Shown piece after piece: positions 51,611 to 61,500 of a stretch of DNA of 64,000 nucleotides; position 1 is the stretch's first letter, and each line of letters opens with the position of its first letter. The notes beneath the pieces were generated by a model. The model saw only the letters and a list, made by a program, of their open reading frames with translations. It was not told the DNA's origin and searched no databases. This DNA comes from Methanocella_A sp963792125 (lineage in GTDB: Archaea > Halobacteriota > Methanocellia > Methanocellales > Methanocellaceae): assembly GCA_963792125.1 (NCBI GenBank), contig CAWBVA010000009.1:8815-72814 (forward strand). The letters are read 5' to 3'. Made by a program: the position numbers and the translations under genes.

Positions 51611-53593
51611 CTCGTCTGTCGCGAACCCGCAGCGGGTGCATTTACCGGCCTGGCGGGGTATGATCTCGCCGCATTTGCGGCAGCGTATCTTCGGCTCCTT
51701 CAGGTCCGAGCCGCAGATGGCACAGCGCTGGCTGTCGTCGGGCATCCTGGTGTTGCAGGAGTGGCAAATGACATATCCGTTGGTGTCGTCGGTTTTGATC
51801 TCCGGGGCATTAGCCATGGGGTGCTGCCTTGGCTGTGTGTTCTTTATGGCATCGACCGGAGACTTGCTCAGCGGCTTGATGTGTGTCTTGATCGATATCT
51901 TCGCCGGGGCGGGTTTCTTAGACTTCGACTGGTCGGTAGTCTTGAACTTCATCGCGGAGATCCGTACGCCTTGCGGCACGATAGGCGGCCTGGCACGCTT
52001 TTCCTGTTCCTCCGGCCGCTCGACGGGCGCAGGCTTTTCCGACTTTACTATCTCTACAGGGCTCATTACCTGCGTTTTCTCGACCGTGTCCGCCTGCTGT
52101 ATATTGTCATTCGGGGGTGCATAGGCGGCCGGATTCTCTTCTGGCGCAGCCACGATATCAGCTTCGGCATTCACCGGCGCAACCGGCTCTGCTGCCGTAT
52201 CCGGTGTTGCAGGCAGACCTGGCTGCAAGTTATCGATACCCTTGATAATACTTTCGATAGACTCGATGAACTCTTTCGGGTTTATCTCCTCTTCTTCGAC
52301 GTCCTTCTTTGCCTGGGGCTTCTCCGGGACACGGGTAGACCAGATCAGGTTGGGCCGGACATTTCTCGTGCGCCTCTGGCGCTCGGTCGAAGCGATCTCC
52401 GCTGTCCTGGGCTTAACCTCGTCCATCACAGTCTTTTTCGCGAGGTGCCCCATGCCAATGGCATTTAGAATGCTGCCCGCGGTGATCGAGAAGTCGTCCT
52501 GGACTTTCTCCATCACCATGCGCAGTTCGGCTTCCTCTGCCGAATCAGCTCCATTTGCCGCGGCCACTTCGGCCACAGGGGTCTCTGCAGGCCTGGATTC
52601 CGCTTTAATCGACTCGGCGATCTCAGAGAAGTCGTCCATGATCCTGGAGATGGCCTGTGTCTCGTTCTTCTCGAACTCAGCCGGGGATTCTCCCTCGATC
52701 TTATAGGCACGATCGCCCTTTCTGGTAAAGCTGGAGGCGAGGGATAGCAGCCGTTTGTCAACGCGATTATCGCCGGTTTGTTTTATATCCTTGACTGCCT
52801 TACGGCGCATAATCTCGGCCAGGCCTCCTGCCTGCTGCTCCTCGTAGTGGTTACGCCGGGCTCTATCGTCCGGCACGCTCTTTTGAGCGGACTGAAGCCT
52901 GCCTGTGAGTATCTGGTATGCCTCCGAGGCGGCGTTCTTCACCTCCCCGTCCGGATTGAACGATGAGATGTCCAGCAGCGTCTTTTCAGCACTTTCCAGG
53001 TACTCGGGGTGGCTCATGGCCAGCACGGCGATGATCTTGCACGTCTCGATACGGGTGGCCTTGTTGATGCTGCCCAGCATCTTGATGATCGGCGAGATCT
53101 GCCCTTCGAAAAGTTCGGGCTGGTTCGCGGCCACTATCATAAGTGTGTTATACGCGACGGTGGCGCCCTTACCCATCCGCTCGTCGAGGAAAAGGACCAG
53201 CGCGCCTATGAACGGCTGTGCGCGTTCGACACGCTCGCTGACCCGTATATAGAGCAGCTCGGCAATGGCCTCCTGCAGCTGTCTTGTCGATATGGCGGCT
53301 TTGTCTGCTGTCAGCTCCAGCGCGCGCTTCTCGAGGTCATCCTCGAGGCCTGCGGTCAGCGGCCGGAGGGCCAGGAGCGATTTGATCGCATATGCTATGG
53401 ATATCGGGTTGCCCGATTTCATGGCGATGTCCATCAGGCCGGTGATCAAGTGCTCCATCTCGGTGGGGTCGGTGAACTCAGAAGCAGCTACTTTCAGCTC
53501 GCCGACCATGAGGTCGTCACACTTGCCAGTGCTAACTCGTTCGATCAGCATATCCGATTTTTTCTTGGGCGCCTTTCTGGAGTAAAACCTCAT
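51608..53593 (-). CDS. HEAT-like repeat and double zinc-ribbon protein
   Basis: 661 aa from MRFYSRKAPKKKSD. Residues about 20-230 are helical HEAT/ARM-like repeats (HLITGLMDIAMKSGNPISIAYAIKSLLAL; RIETCKIIAVLAMSHPEYLESAEKTLLDI). A long, charged, disordered middle section follows. The C-terminus has two zinc ribbons (CHSCNTRMPDDSQRCAICG and CRKCGEIIPRQAGKCTRCG). Layout suggests a cytosolic scaffold. No enzyme motif. Ends in the inverted repeat. Confidence 0.75.
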   Translation of the reverse strand: MRFYSRKAPKKKSDMLIERVSTGKCDDLMVGELKVAASEFTDPTEMEHLITGLMDIAMKSGNPISIAYAIKSLLALRPLTAGLEDDLEKRALELTADKAAISTRQLQEAIAELLYIRVSERVERAQPFIGALVLFLDERMGKGATVAYNTLMIVAANQPELFEGQISPIIKMLGSINKATRIETCKIIAVLAMSHPEYLESAEKTLLDISSFNPDGEVKNAASEAYQILTGRLQSAQKSVPDDRARRNHYEEQQAGGLAEIMRRKAVKDIKQTGDNRVDKRLLSLASSFTRKGDRAYKIEGESPAEFEKNETQAISRIMDDFSEIAESIKAESRPAETPVAEVAAANGADSAEEAELRMVMEKVQDDFSITAGSILNAIGMGHLAKKTVMDEVKPRTAEIASTERQRRTRNVRPNLIWSTRVPEKPQAKKDVEEEEINPKEFIESIESIIKGIDNLQPGLPATPDTAAEPVAPVNAEADIVAAPEENPAAYAPPNDNIQQADTVEKTQVMSPVEIVKSEKPAPVERPEEQEKRARPPIVPQGVRISAMKFKTTDQSKSKKPAPAKISIKTHIKPLSKSPVDAIKNTQPRQHPMANAPEIKTDDTNGYVICHSCNTRMPDDSQRCAICGSDLKEPKIRCRKCGEIIPRQAGKCTRCGFATDE

Positions 53594-53776
53594 GAGGAAT
53601 CCCGTACCGTCTCTGCCGTGACACGCCGTCACCAACAACGTTATCAGGTATGGCGATAAAGCTGTGTTGATACCGCGTAATATCTACGTCAAATTAAAGC
53701 CGGCATTGACAATTTGATTCTTAGCTAGCATAATTACGCGCAATATGATAATATATTTGCCGGTTGGAGAACAATC

Positions 53777-54268
53777 GTGAGAATATTGGGCATAGATCCG
53801 GGCATCGCGCTGGTAGGGTTCGGGGTGGTGGACGTCGGGCGGGACGGCATCGTAGCCGGCAGCTATGGCCATATTTCGACGGAAAGCGGCACGCCCTTCC
53901 CCGATCGCCTAAAGATTTTATACGATGACATGAGTACAGTAATCGGGGAATATAAGCCGGACGTCGTGGCTATCGAGGAGCTGTTTTTCAACAAGAACGT
54001 GAAGACAGCCATCATGGCCAGCCACGCAAGAGGCGTGATCATCCTGTCGGCGGTGAACGTGGGAATCGACGTGGCCGAATATACTCCCCTGCAGGTGAAA
54101 CAGGCCGTAGTCGGCTACGGCCGGGCCAGCAAACAGCAGGTGCAGGCAATGGTGACGCGGCTGCTGCGGCTGAAAGAGATACCGCAGCCCGACGACACGG
54201 CCGACGCCCTCGCGGTGGCCATCTGCCACGCGAACTCCATGGAGATGGAGAAGAGGAAATTACGATGA
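53777..54268 (+). CDS. ruvC: Holliday junction endonuclease RuvC
   Basis: 163 aa. The RNase H-fold opens RILGIDPGIALVGFGVVDV with catalytic Asp 7; AIEELFFNKNVKTAIMASHARGV gives Glu 67; and PDDTADALAVAICHAN gives Asp 140 and Asp 143, so all four metal-binding acids are present. It cuts four-way junctions symmetrically. Overlaps ruvA by four bases. RuvC is bacterial; archaea normally use Hjc, so this operon looks transferred. GC and C-ending codons are nonetheless native-like. TATA near 53748 (ATAATATATTTG). Confidence 0.92.
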   Translation: MRILGIDPGIALVGFGVVDVGRDGIVAGSYGHISTESGTPFPDRLKILYDDMSTVIGEYKPDVVAIEELFFNKNVKTAIMASHARGVIILSAVNVGIDVAEYTPLQVKQAVVGYGRASKQQVQAMVTRLLRLKEIPQPDDTADALAVAICHANSMEMEKRKLR

Positions 54269-54858
54269 TATCGCACATAGAAGGGGCCATCGAGTCCAAG
54301 TCCGAGGACGAGGTCGTCATCGATGCGGGAGGGGTAGGATACCTGATCAACGTGCCCTCCCACGTGGCCGACCTGCTGCCGCCCGAAGGCGACCGCTGCC
54401 GGCTGTACGTGCACACGAACTTCCGCGAGGACGACGGCACGTCGCTCTACGGCTTCCCCACGAAGGAAGAGCGCGCGCTGTTCCGGCTGCTGCTGACAGT
54501 ATCCGGCATCGGGCCGAAGGTCGGGCTGAGCATATTGTCCAGCGTGACCGTAGAGGACATCGCCGAGGCCATCATCACCGAGGACCTCAAGAAGCTCACC
54601 AGCATCAACGGCGTAGGCAAGAAGACCGCCCAGCGGCTCATCCTGGAGCTGAAGGACAAGGTAGCCGACATGCGGCTCATGATGCGCATAAAGAAGCCCG
54701 CCCTCGCCGACATGACCTCCGACGACGCGACTGACGCACTCCAGGCGCTCGGCTACAGCCGGCAGAAAGCCGTGGACGCCGTGGCGAAGGCCCGTGAGAC
54801 CTTCGCGGCGCAGCCGAAAGTCGAGGAACTGATCAAAGTCTCGCTAAGGTATCTATGA
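54265..54858 (+). CDS. ruvA: Holliday junction branch-migration protein RuvA
   Basis: 197 aa. N-terminal OB domain (EDEVVIDAGGVGYLINVPSHVADLL; YVHTNFREDDGTSLYGF), two helix-hairpin-helix motifs (TVSGIGPKVGLSIL and INGVGKKTAQRLILELKDKV), and the C-terminal domain III that binds RuvB (DATDALQALGYSRQKAVDAV). All three domains are intact. Overlaps both ruvC and ruvB by four bases. Confidence 0.94.
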   Translation: MISHIEGAIESKSEDEVVIDAGGVGYLINVPSHVADLLPPEGDRCRLYVHTNFREDDGTSLYGFPTKEERALFRLLLTVSGIGPKVGLSILSSVTVEDIAEAIITEDLKKLTSINGVGKKTAQRLILELKDKVADMRLMMRIKKPALADMTSDDATDALQALGYSRQKAVDAVAKARETFAAQPKVEELIKVSLRYL

Positions 54859-55904
54859 CGATTAACCTGAATGAATTGAAAAAGCCGGAAGCAAAAGAAG
54901 AACGCATCGTTACGCCCGAGGAGCTACAGAGCGAACCCTCCGAGGAGCGGGTCTTCGAGGGCCTGCGCCCCAAGACACTGGACGACTTCATCGGCCAGCG
55001 CAAGATCAAGGAAAACTTACGCGTATTCATCGACGCGGCCCGCATACGCAAGGAGCCGCTGGATCATGTTCTGTTGTCCGGACCCGCCTGGTCTGGGCAA
55101 GACCACGTTAGCCCACATCATCGCCCGCGAGATGGGTGCCAACATCCGTATCACCTCAGGTCCGGCCATCGAGCGGCCCGGCGACCTGGCGGCTATATTG
55201 ACTAATCTTGAAAGAAGGCGACGTCATCTTCATCGACGAGATACACCGCCTGAGCCACGTGGTCGAGGAGATCATGTACTCGGCCATGGAAGACTTCGAG
55301 ATCGACATCATCATCGGCAAAGGGCCCAGCGCGCGGTCGATCAGGCTGGAGCTGCCGCGGTTTACGCTGATTGGTGCGACGACTCGGTCGGGGCTGTTGA
55401 CTTCGCCGCTTCGTGACCGGTTTGGTATTTCGATGAGGTTCGAGTTCTACGAGCCGGAGGAGCTGAAGACCATCGTTGACCGGTCGTCGAAGATTCTCGG
55501 GATGGACCTGACGGACCATGCGGCCCTGGAGATTGCGAGCAGGTCGAGAGGGACGCCGCGTATTGCGAATCGGCTGTTGAGGCGTGTGAGGGACTTCTCG
55601 CACGTGGAGCACCAGGAGACGGTGGACAGGGATATTGCGAGGAAGTCGCTGGATAAGCTGGATGTCGATGCGCTCGGGCTGGATAATATGGATCGCCGGA
55701 TATTGAAGACGATTATTAAGGATTACAGTGGCGGGCCTGTTGGGTGCGGAGACGTTGGCTGTTAGTGTCAGCGAAGAGACCGAGACCATCGAGGATGTGT
55801 ATGAGCCGTATCTGATTCAGATTGGGTTTATTAACCGGACGCCTCGGGGCAGGGTTACTACGCCGGCGGCGAAAGAGCATATGCAGAAGATGGGTTTAAT
55901 TTAA
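54855..55904 (+). CDS. ruvB: Holliday junction helicase RuvB (three apparent frameshifts)
   Basis: The whole 346-residue AAA+ motor can be read if three single-base shifts are allowed: a missing C near 55084 (SGPPGLGKTTLAHII, Walker A), one extra base near 55206 (LKEGDVIFIDEIHRLSHVVEE, Walker B) and an extra G near 55743 (GGPVGAETLAVSVS). ATTRSGLLTSPLRDRFG gives sensor 1 and the Arg finger, RRVRDFSH the sensor 2 region. From about 55365 the codons change from C-ending to G/T-ending (GGT, GCG, TCG, TTG), unlike ruvC, ruvA and the 5' half. The end of the gene is repeated at 58176. Confidence 0.85.
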
Positions 55905-55936
55905 AGGAATAATCCCATCTCTATACTACTTTTAAT

Positions 55937-56121
55937 TTGTTTTATTTCAGCGGTGGCTACGGGTTTGCATTTAAAGAAATGAGAATTGGGCTCTGTCAAG
56001 GCTATGCGACCCCGGTCACGCTCGCCAAGGGCGCCAGGTAGCCAAGAGCGCCAAGACGATTTTATCCAATTGCCGGGCGGCCGCTCGCGCGAGCAGTCGT
56101 GAGTCATGGGTGGGCTTGCGA
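55937..56121 (+). repeat. Direct repeat unit flanking the toxin-antitoxin pair, left copy
   Basis: Shares TTTATTTCAGCGG(T/C)GGCTACGGG, GGGCTCTGTCAAGGCTATGCGACC, a string of GCCAAGGGCGCCA units, and GCCGGGCGGCCGCTCGCGCG with the copy at 56775-56968. A third partial copy is at 57769-57910 and an inverted fragment at 57476-57540. Confidence 0.85.
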
Positions 56122-56209
56122 CATAGTGCTCACACTTAATTATCTTGATACGTAATGATTATATATTTCAACATAGTATTAATCATGTATACTGGCAGGA
56201 GATGAAAAG

Positions 56210-56452
56210 ATGCCTTTAACCATAGACCTTGGCACCCCGTTCGAAGCCATCATGGATAAGCTTCTGGAAAGGGGCTATGCCGCAAATAAAAGCGAGTTGA
56301 TACGGCAGGCACTCATCCTCTACGATAGGGCAGTCGATGAAGAGGAGATAATGCTCGTTCGCACAGCAGTAGAGTCTATGGTGGCCGAGCAGAAGCTGGG
56401 GAAGAGGAAGACCTACACCCTGGAAGAGATTGAGAAAGAGTTCGGCCTCTGA
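56210..56452 (+). CDS. Ribbon-helix-helix antitoxin
   Basis: 80 aa. LTIDLGTPFEAIMDKLLERGYAANKSELIRQALILYDRA is a ribbon-helix-helix DNA-binding fold; the C-terminal half (EEIMLVRTAVESMVAEQK; YTLEEIEKEFGL) would wrap the toxin. The toxin gene follows after five bases. Expected to repress its own promoter; TATA-like ATTATATATTTC lies about 50 bases upstream. Confidence 0.85.
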   Translation: MPLTIDLGTPFEAIMDKLLERGYAANKSELIRQALILYDRAVDEEEIMLVRTAVESMVAEQKLGKRKTYTLEEIEKEFGL

Positions 56453-56457
56453 CCGCT

Positions 56458-56727
56458 ATGCAAGTCATTTTCGACGAGGATGCGCGGAGAGACATGAAAA
56501 AGATGGATCATGCCGAGCGCATTCTATTTTATCAGCACACCAAGAAACTTGTCGAGACGGGACCGCGCAGGCACTTCGGCCATGGCATCGATGCCTACAA
56601 GGAAAACGTGGGAGCCGATGGCCGGATGGTGTTCACCTGGGATGACGACGAAGAGACGCTGCGCATCTTGAGGTGCTTCACGGACCACAAGGACTACGAG
56701 AAGTGGTACAAGTCGTATAAAAAATAA
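56458..56727 (+). CDS. RelE/ParE-family toxin
   Basis: 89 aa. QVIFDEDARRDMKKMDHAERILFYQHTKKLVETGPRRHFG and RMVFTWDDDEETLRILRCFTDHKDYEKWYKSYKK follow the RelE/ParE beta-sheet plan with Arg/Lys-rich edge strands. Either ribosome-dependent mRNA cleavage or gyrase poisoning is possible; the sequence alone does not decide. Paired with the RHH antitoxin. Confidence 0.83.
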   Translation: MQVIFDEDARRDMKKMDHAERILFYQHTKKLVETGPRRHFGHGIDAYKENVGADGRMVFTWDDDEETLRILRCFTDHKDYEKWYKSYKK

Positions 56728-56774
56728 CTGACAGTTTCGCATCCGGGCAATGGCAATGATTATCAGCATTAATA

Positions 56775-56968
56775 TGTTTTATTTCAGCGGCGGCTACGGG
56801 TTTGCTTTTATAGAAATGTGAATCGGGCTCTGTCAAGGCTATGCGACCCCTGTCACGCTCGCCAAGGGCGCCAGGTAGCCAAGGGCGCCAAGGGTTTTAT
56901 AATGGTCTAATCCCGATAGCCGGGCGGCCGCTCGCGCGCGGATGCACCGACATGGTTTGGCTTGCGTC
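56775..56968 (+). repeat. Direct repeat unit flanking the toxin-antitoxin pair, right copy
   Basis: About 190 bases matching 55937-56121 over most of the length, including the CGGCTACGGGTTTGC lead-in, TCTGTCAAGGCTATGCGACC, the CGCCAAGGGCGCCA run and the GCCGGGCGGCCGCTCGCGCG end. The two direct copies bracket the toxin-antitoxin genes exactly. Confidence 0.85.
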
Positions 56969-57012
56969 GCCAGGCACGGGACACGGTTTATTTAATAATG
57001 GCCCGGCATATT

Positions 57013-57342
57013 TCACAATGGGCCTGTGAGCGTCGGCAGGAGCCATCCTACGATTGCCGTCACTATCCAGATAATGACCGCGATCACCAGGGATTTTAAC
57101 CAGCCCATCTTGTATAGCATCTGCAATGCGATCAGCCAGGCGATACCCCCGATGATCGCAGCGATGATGCCATGGCCTACCAAGAAGTATACAATAGCGT
57201 ATATTATCGTGCCAGCCACGGCGGCGATTAAGGCCGTTTGTATATCTTCCTTTTCGCCAAACATCTTTGTGACAACATAAATTACCACCGTTGAAATGAT
57301 CAACGCGATGACGAATAATATTGCCGTAGTTAAAATGCCCAT
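57013..57342 (-). CDS. Small polytopic membrane protein
   Basis: 109 aa, four hydrophobic helices (TAILFVIALIISTVVIYVV; TALIAAVAGTIIYAIVYFL; IIAAIIGGIAWLIALQML; LVIAVIIWIVTAIVGWLLP). No functional motif. Codon use is mixed. It lies inside the segment bounded by the two ruvB 3' copies. Confidence 0.65.
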   Translation of the reverse strand: MGILTTAILFVIALIISTVVIYVVTKMFGEKEDIQTALIAAVAGTIIYAIVYFLVGHGIIAAIIGGIAWLIALQMLYKMGWLKSLVIAVIIWIVTAIVGWLLPTLTGPL

Positions 57343-57475
57343 AATTCAACCTCTCTCAATTACGAGCAAATGTGATTCGAGCCTAAATGTCTTTATTAAG
57401 ATTAGTACAAAAATACAGGATTTATTTCGATATTTCTGCAAACTCTTTCAACCGATTAGGGGGATGTCATTCAGC

Positions 57476-57540
57476 GAGTCCTGGCGCCCTTGGCCCTTGG
57501 CGAACTTGGCGGGCATGACCGGGGTCGCATTGCCCATGCA
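57476..57540 (-). repeat. Inverted fragment of the GCCAAGGGCGCC repeat
   Basis: CTGGCGCCCTTGGCCCTTGG and GACCGGGGTCGCAT are the reverse complement of the core of the repeats at 55990 and 56826. Confidence 0.6.
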
Positions 57541-57593
57541 GCAACAGCGACGTACGCTCTATCGAGGTAATGCGTACCGGAAATGCAAGAACC

Positions 57594-57718
57594 GTTTATT
57601 CTCGCAGAGACCGCAGAGACGGGCGCGGAGAGCGCAGAGACTGTTTTAACGAATACTAAACCTATTTTCCCGACATCCGCGCTCTCTGCGCCGTCTCCGC
57701 GACCTCTGCGAGAATAAA
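57594..57718. repeat. Inverted repeat of CGCAGAGA units
   Basis: Left arm TTCTCGCAGAGACCGCAGAG and onward to about 57644, right arm from 57672 to 57716 (CGCGCTCTCTGCGCCGTCTC then CGCGACCTCTGCGAGAAT). About 45 bp per arm with a 30-base AT-rich loop. The same architecture, with different unit sequence, as the inverted repeats at 46577, 51374 and 57990. Confidence 0.7.
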
Positions 57719-57768
57719 ACTGTTCTCTGGTTCCGGTGCGCATCGCCAGTGCCTGGCAGTCATCGCAA

Positions 57769-57910
57769 CCCTGTACAGGCTATGCGACCCCTGTCACGCT
57801 CGCCAAGGGCGCCAAGGGCCAAGGTCGCCAGGACGTTTTGTGATTGGGTCAATTTGACAGCCGGGCGGCTGCTCGCGCGCGGATGCATGGACACAGTCGG
57901 GCTTGCGTCG
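57769..57910 (+). repeat. Third partial copy of the 185-bp repeat
   Basis: CTGTACAGGCTATGCGACCC, TCACGCTCGCCAAGGGCGCC and GCCGGGCGGCTGCTCGCGCG match the copies at 55937 and 56775, but the CGGCTACGGG lead-in is absent. Confidence 0.75.
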
Positions 57911-57989
57911 CTGTTATCGTCCTTTTCAGTCTGTCTTTGAGATCAAGGAGGACAGGGAGCTCGGGTGCTTGAGATGAAGGAGGGCAAGG

Positions 57990-58150
57990 AGTTTAAGGAG
58001 GCGAACGGGAAGACGGGAGCCTAAGGAGCTAAGGAGTTCTAAGGAGCATTTTTTAATAAACGTCCTCCTTAAGCTCCTTAGCTCCTTAGGCTCCGTTTTT
58101 AAAATCCGTCTCCTTAGACTCCTTTTTCCTCCATCGGCTCAGGCACCTTA
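57990..58150. repeat. Inverted and tandem array of AAGGAGCT units
   Basis: GGGAGCCTAAGGAGCTAAGGAG then GTTCTAAGGAGC, followed after an AT loop by CTCCTTAAGCTCCTTAGCTC and CTTAGGCTCC, and more CTCCTT units up to the ruvB duplicate. Stem of about 30-35 bp. Confidence 0.7.
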
Positions 58151-58175
58151 GGCTCCTTGCACTCCTTGGTCTCCA

Positions 58176-58518
58176 TATCGCGAATCGTCTGTTGAGGCGT
58201 GTGAGGGACTTCTCGCACGTGGAGCACCAGGAGACGGTTGACAGGGATATTGCGAGGAAGTCGCTGGATAAGCTGGATGTCGATGCGCTCGGGCTGGATA
58301 ATATGGATCGTCGGATATTGAAGACGATTATTAAGGATTATAGTGGCGGGCCGGTGGGTGCGGAGACGTTGGCTGTTAGTGTCAGCGAAGAGACCGAGAC
58401 CATTGAGGATGTGTATGAGCCGTATCTGATTCAGATTGGGTTTATTAATCGGACGCCTCGGGGTAGGGTTACGACGCCGGCGGCGAAAGAGCATATGCAG
58501 AAGATGGGATTAATTTAA
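58176..58518 (+). pseudogene. Duplicate of the ruvB 3' end
   Basis: From CGAATCGTCTGTTGAGGCGT to the TAA at 58516-58518 this matches 55564-55904 of ruvB at about 97 percent. The roughly ten substitutions are all at synonymous positions, and the extra G that breaks ruvB at 55743 is absent here. It encodes the winged-helix DNA-binding C-terminus (NRLLRRVRDFSHVEH to AAKEHMQKMGLI, about 112 aa). There is no AAA+ part or start signal, so it is not a functional gene on its own. Confidence 0.9.
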
Positions 58519-61500
58519 TATTTTTTAATATTTCTTATTATCGACGTTAAATTTATCTTTATACGGTTTTTACAGTAGTTCCCATTATTCAAGCGTTTCC
58601 CCGATAATTTAAACCATACCTTCTGATAATCGGTTCCAGAAATAAAATCATTTCTTGGAACAATTTTATTCCACTCTTTTGGCGATAGTGATTTTAAAAA
58701 TAATCTTGCTTCTCTTAAGCTATGTGATCTGTTATCTGATTGAGAAATTAATTTTTCCCCAAATGAATCAGCAATATTTCGTGGAACCGAATTCATTCTC
58801 ATTAATAAGGCAGCTTCTGTATTTACACCATAATAAATCATTGCAGGTATGTTATTAATTGACCTCAGGGCACACTTTAGGCAAATTTTTATAATCTATA
58901 CCTGACGTTGGCATCTGACTTAACGCAGAAATTCCCCAAGTGCCACCATGAGCAATATCACGATATAGCGCTTTGCATGCCCTTGTAATTAATGTCGTTT
59001 TTGATACAGAGTGGTCTTGGTCGGTAAAATATTTCATAGCAATATATTCAATAGGCTTACCGGTAACCCAGGCATGAGATATTTCTGCAATATGTTCATT
59101 TTTATTTCCACTCGATCTAATCTCATTGAAAGATTCTTTTATCTGTGGAATATCCATCATAATACCAAAAAGACTGGGTAATATTGATTTATTAATATCT
59201 CCAAATAAACTTGAAGGCTCCCAATCAGAAGGTTTTAATTTAATATCTAACGTATTTAAACTGCGAATTGCATAACTGACCTCTTCGGGAGAGAAACCTG
59301 TACTATTAGCAGAGATGCATTTACTGGATATCGAGCGAGTTTACGAGTATAATTTTTTGTAGCACTTAGTAGAGCTTCAGCTTTATTATTTTCAATAGCA
59401 TTAGAACTTGATCTTAACTTTGAGTATCCAAATGTACTTCTTAAAAGATTATCAGCTTCTGAAAGAGCTAATCGAAATCTTTTTTCTCATTTAACAGATG
59501 CGCAATATAAATTCTAAAGTCAGTCCATTCTTATTTTGCAATTGTTGATGATAAATCTTGTAAATCTATGCTGTTAACGTCTTTTAATAACGTAACTATC
59601 ATAGAATATAAATGGTCTGTGGCATCTCTAACGTATCTTTTTGTATCTATATAATTGTCCTCATTTGTTGCGAGTCCAATTACCCCAATACTATCCTGAT
59701 TAATGCGTCCTGCACGTCCAGCTAAGTTCCAAAAAGCTCGCTTTGTCATTTCTTTACCGAATCGGATGAAATTAGTTGCTAAAAATACCGATGATACGGG
59801 AAAATTAATCCCCTGGGCAAGGGTAGTCGTTGCACAAAGAACCTTTAATTGATTATTCTCACCAAGATCTTCAATGAATAACCTTGTTTCATCTGACAAG
59901 CCAGCATGATGAACTGCAATTCCATAATTGAGTAATTCAATTAATTCAAAATCAGGACTTATCTCCGCTGAAAGATATTTTTGTAGTAATTTTATTTCAT
60001 CGCAAAATATTATCTAAAGGCTCAAGATTTTCTTTCAACGTACGCGCCATCGACCATGTTTCATTTATTTTTTGAGCTATTGCTATGCTTGTGCCTCTTT
60101 GGGAAAAAACACTTGCCATAGCTGCTGTCATATAAATATATGATTTGGCCTTTGTATACGGGATAGTGTGTAATGGTTTTATAGTTCCGACCCTATATTT
60201 TCCATCGAGTTGAATTGTCTTCGGTGTGGTTTTAATGTTTCGAATTCTAAAGACCAGCCACCATTAACAGAGGTTTCTCGTTTTATTCCATATGCGCCTA
60301 CAATTCGCTCATTAGGTTGCCACGCATCGGTACCAATACTAATAGTTTTACCGCTTTCAGGCCTAGCCAGTTAGTTAAATCTTCTGGGTTAGGCACATTT
60401 GGCATTAGTAATAAGAAATTTGATGACTTACAATCATTTTTTATCGTCGCTAATAATAGTTCAATCTGAAGTCCTCTATCTTCATCCTCAATATTATGGG
60501 CTTCATCCAAGACAACTAATGCTAATGGCCTGGTATAATGTGATTTCTAATAACTAAATTTAATTTTTCAGGTGTTGATACCAAAACATGTATTGAGTTG
60601 GAAGGGTCTTCCTAAGTCAGAAATATTTTTTCACAATTATCTATGTCAACAGCTGCCGAAAGTTGTTCAACATTGATACCCAGCTGGCCAAAATCTCTTC
60701 GCAATCTCCTTGTTATTTGAGATACTAAAGCTCGTGTTGGTGCAACATAAGCGACCCACCCATTATCTGAATCGAATTGATTCAATGCTTGCAATATCCT
60801 AAATTGGGCCAGTACAGTTTTGCCACCTGATGTTGGGAAGTTAATTACAACAGCTTTATTAGCTTGATCCAATAACCCTTGTTCTTGAATTGCCAGACGT
60901 TGGGGCGGTAATAATTCAAATAAAGATTGTGATTTTGTAGCTGCCTCTACAAAACGCGTAACGCGCGAATTTACTTTTAGCCACATTCCATAAAGAACCT
61001 GAAACCATTCGCCTAGATGCAACATGCAGCCACCTTAGAATTAGCTCTGTATTAATATCCCCTGCGGCGACGGCTGATTTTTGAGCTTCCTCAAAATGCT
61101 TATCTAATTCGCTATTAATTTCTATTGGCTTCCCTGTAACATATAGGTAGAAAGTAATTCTGTAGCCTTCGCCCAGTGATATAATGCAATTAATTGATAG
61201 GCAGAAAATCTTGCTTCTGCCCCTTCTTTCGTACTTAGAAATTGAGATTCATATTGCGCTTGATCGCTCCGTAAATTAGTAATCAATTCCGTAATTTTTT
61301 CTAAATCATCCCATTTGATTTTTCCTGAATAATCTAATCCAGCAATCGAATAGTCTATATAGAATACGATTTTCCCAAGATACATTGTTTACATTTGGAA
61401 TCTCAATTGCATTGGGGTGTTCTTTTAACCATCGACGAATATCTGTCCACCGTTCACCACAGTAAGCCAATGCAGCAATATGGAGTACATGGTATATTCG

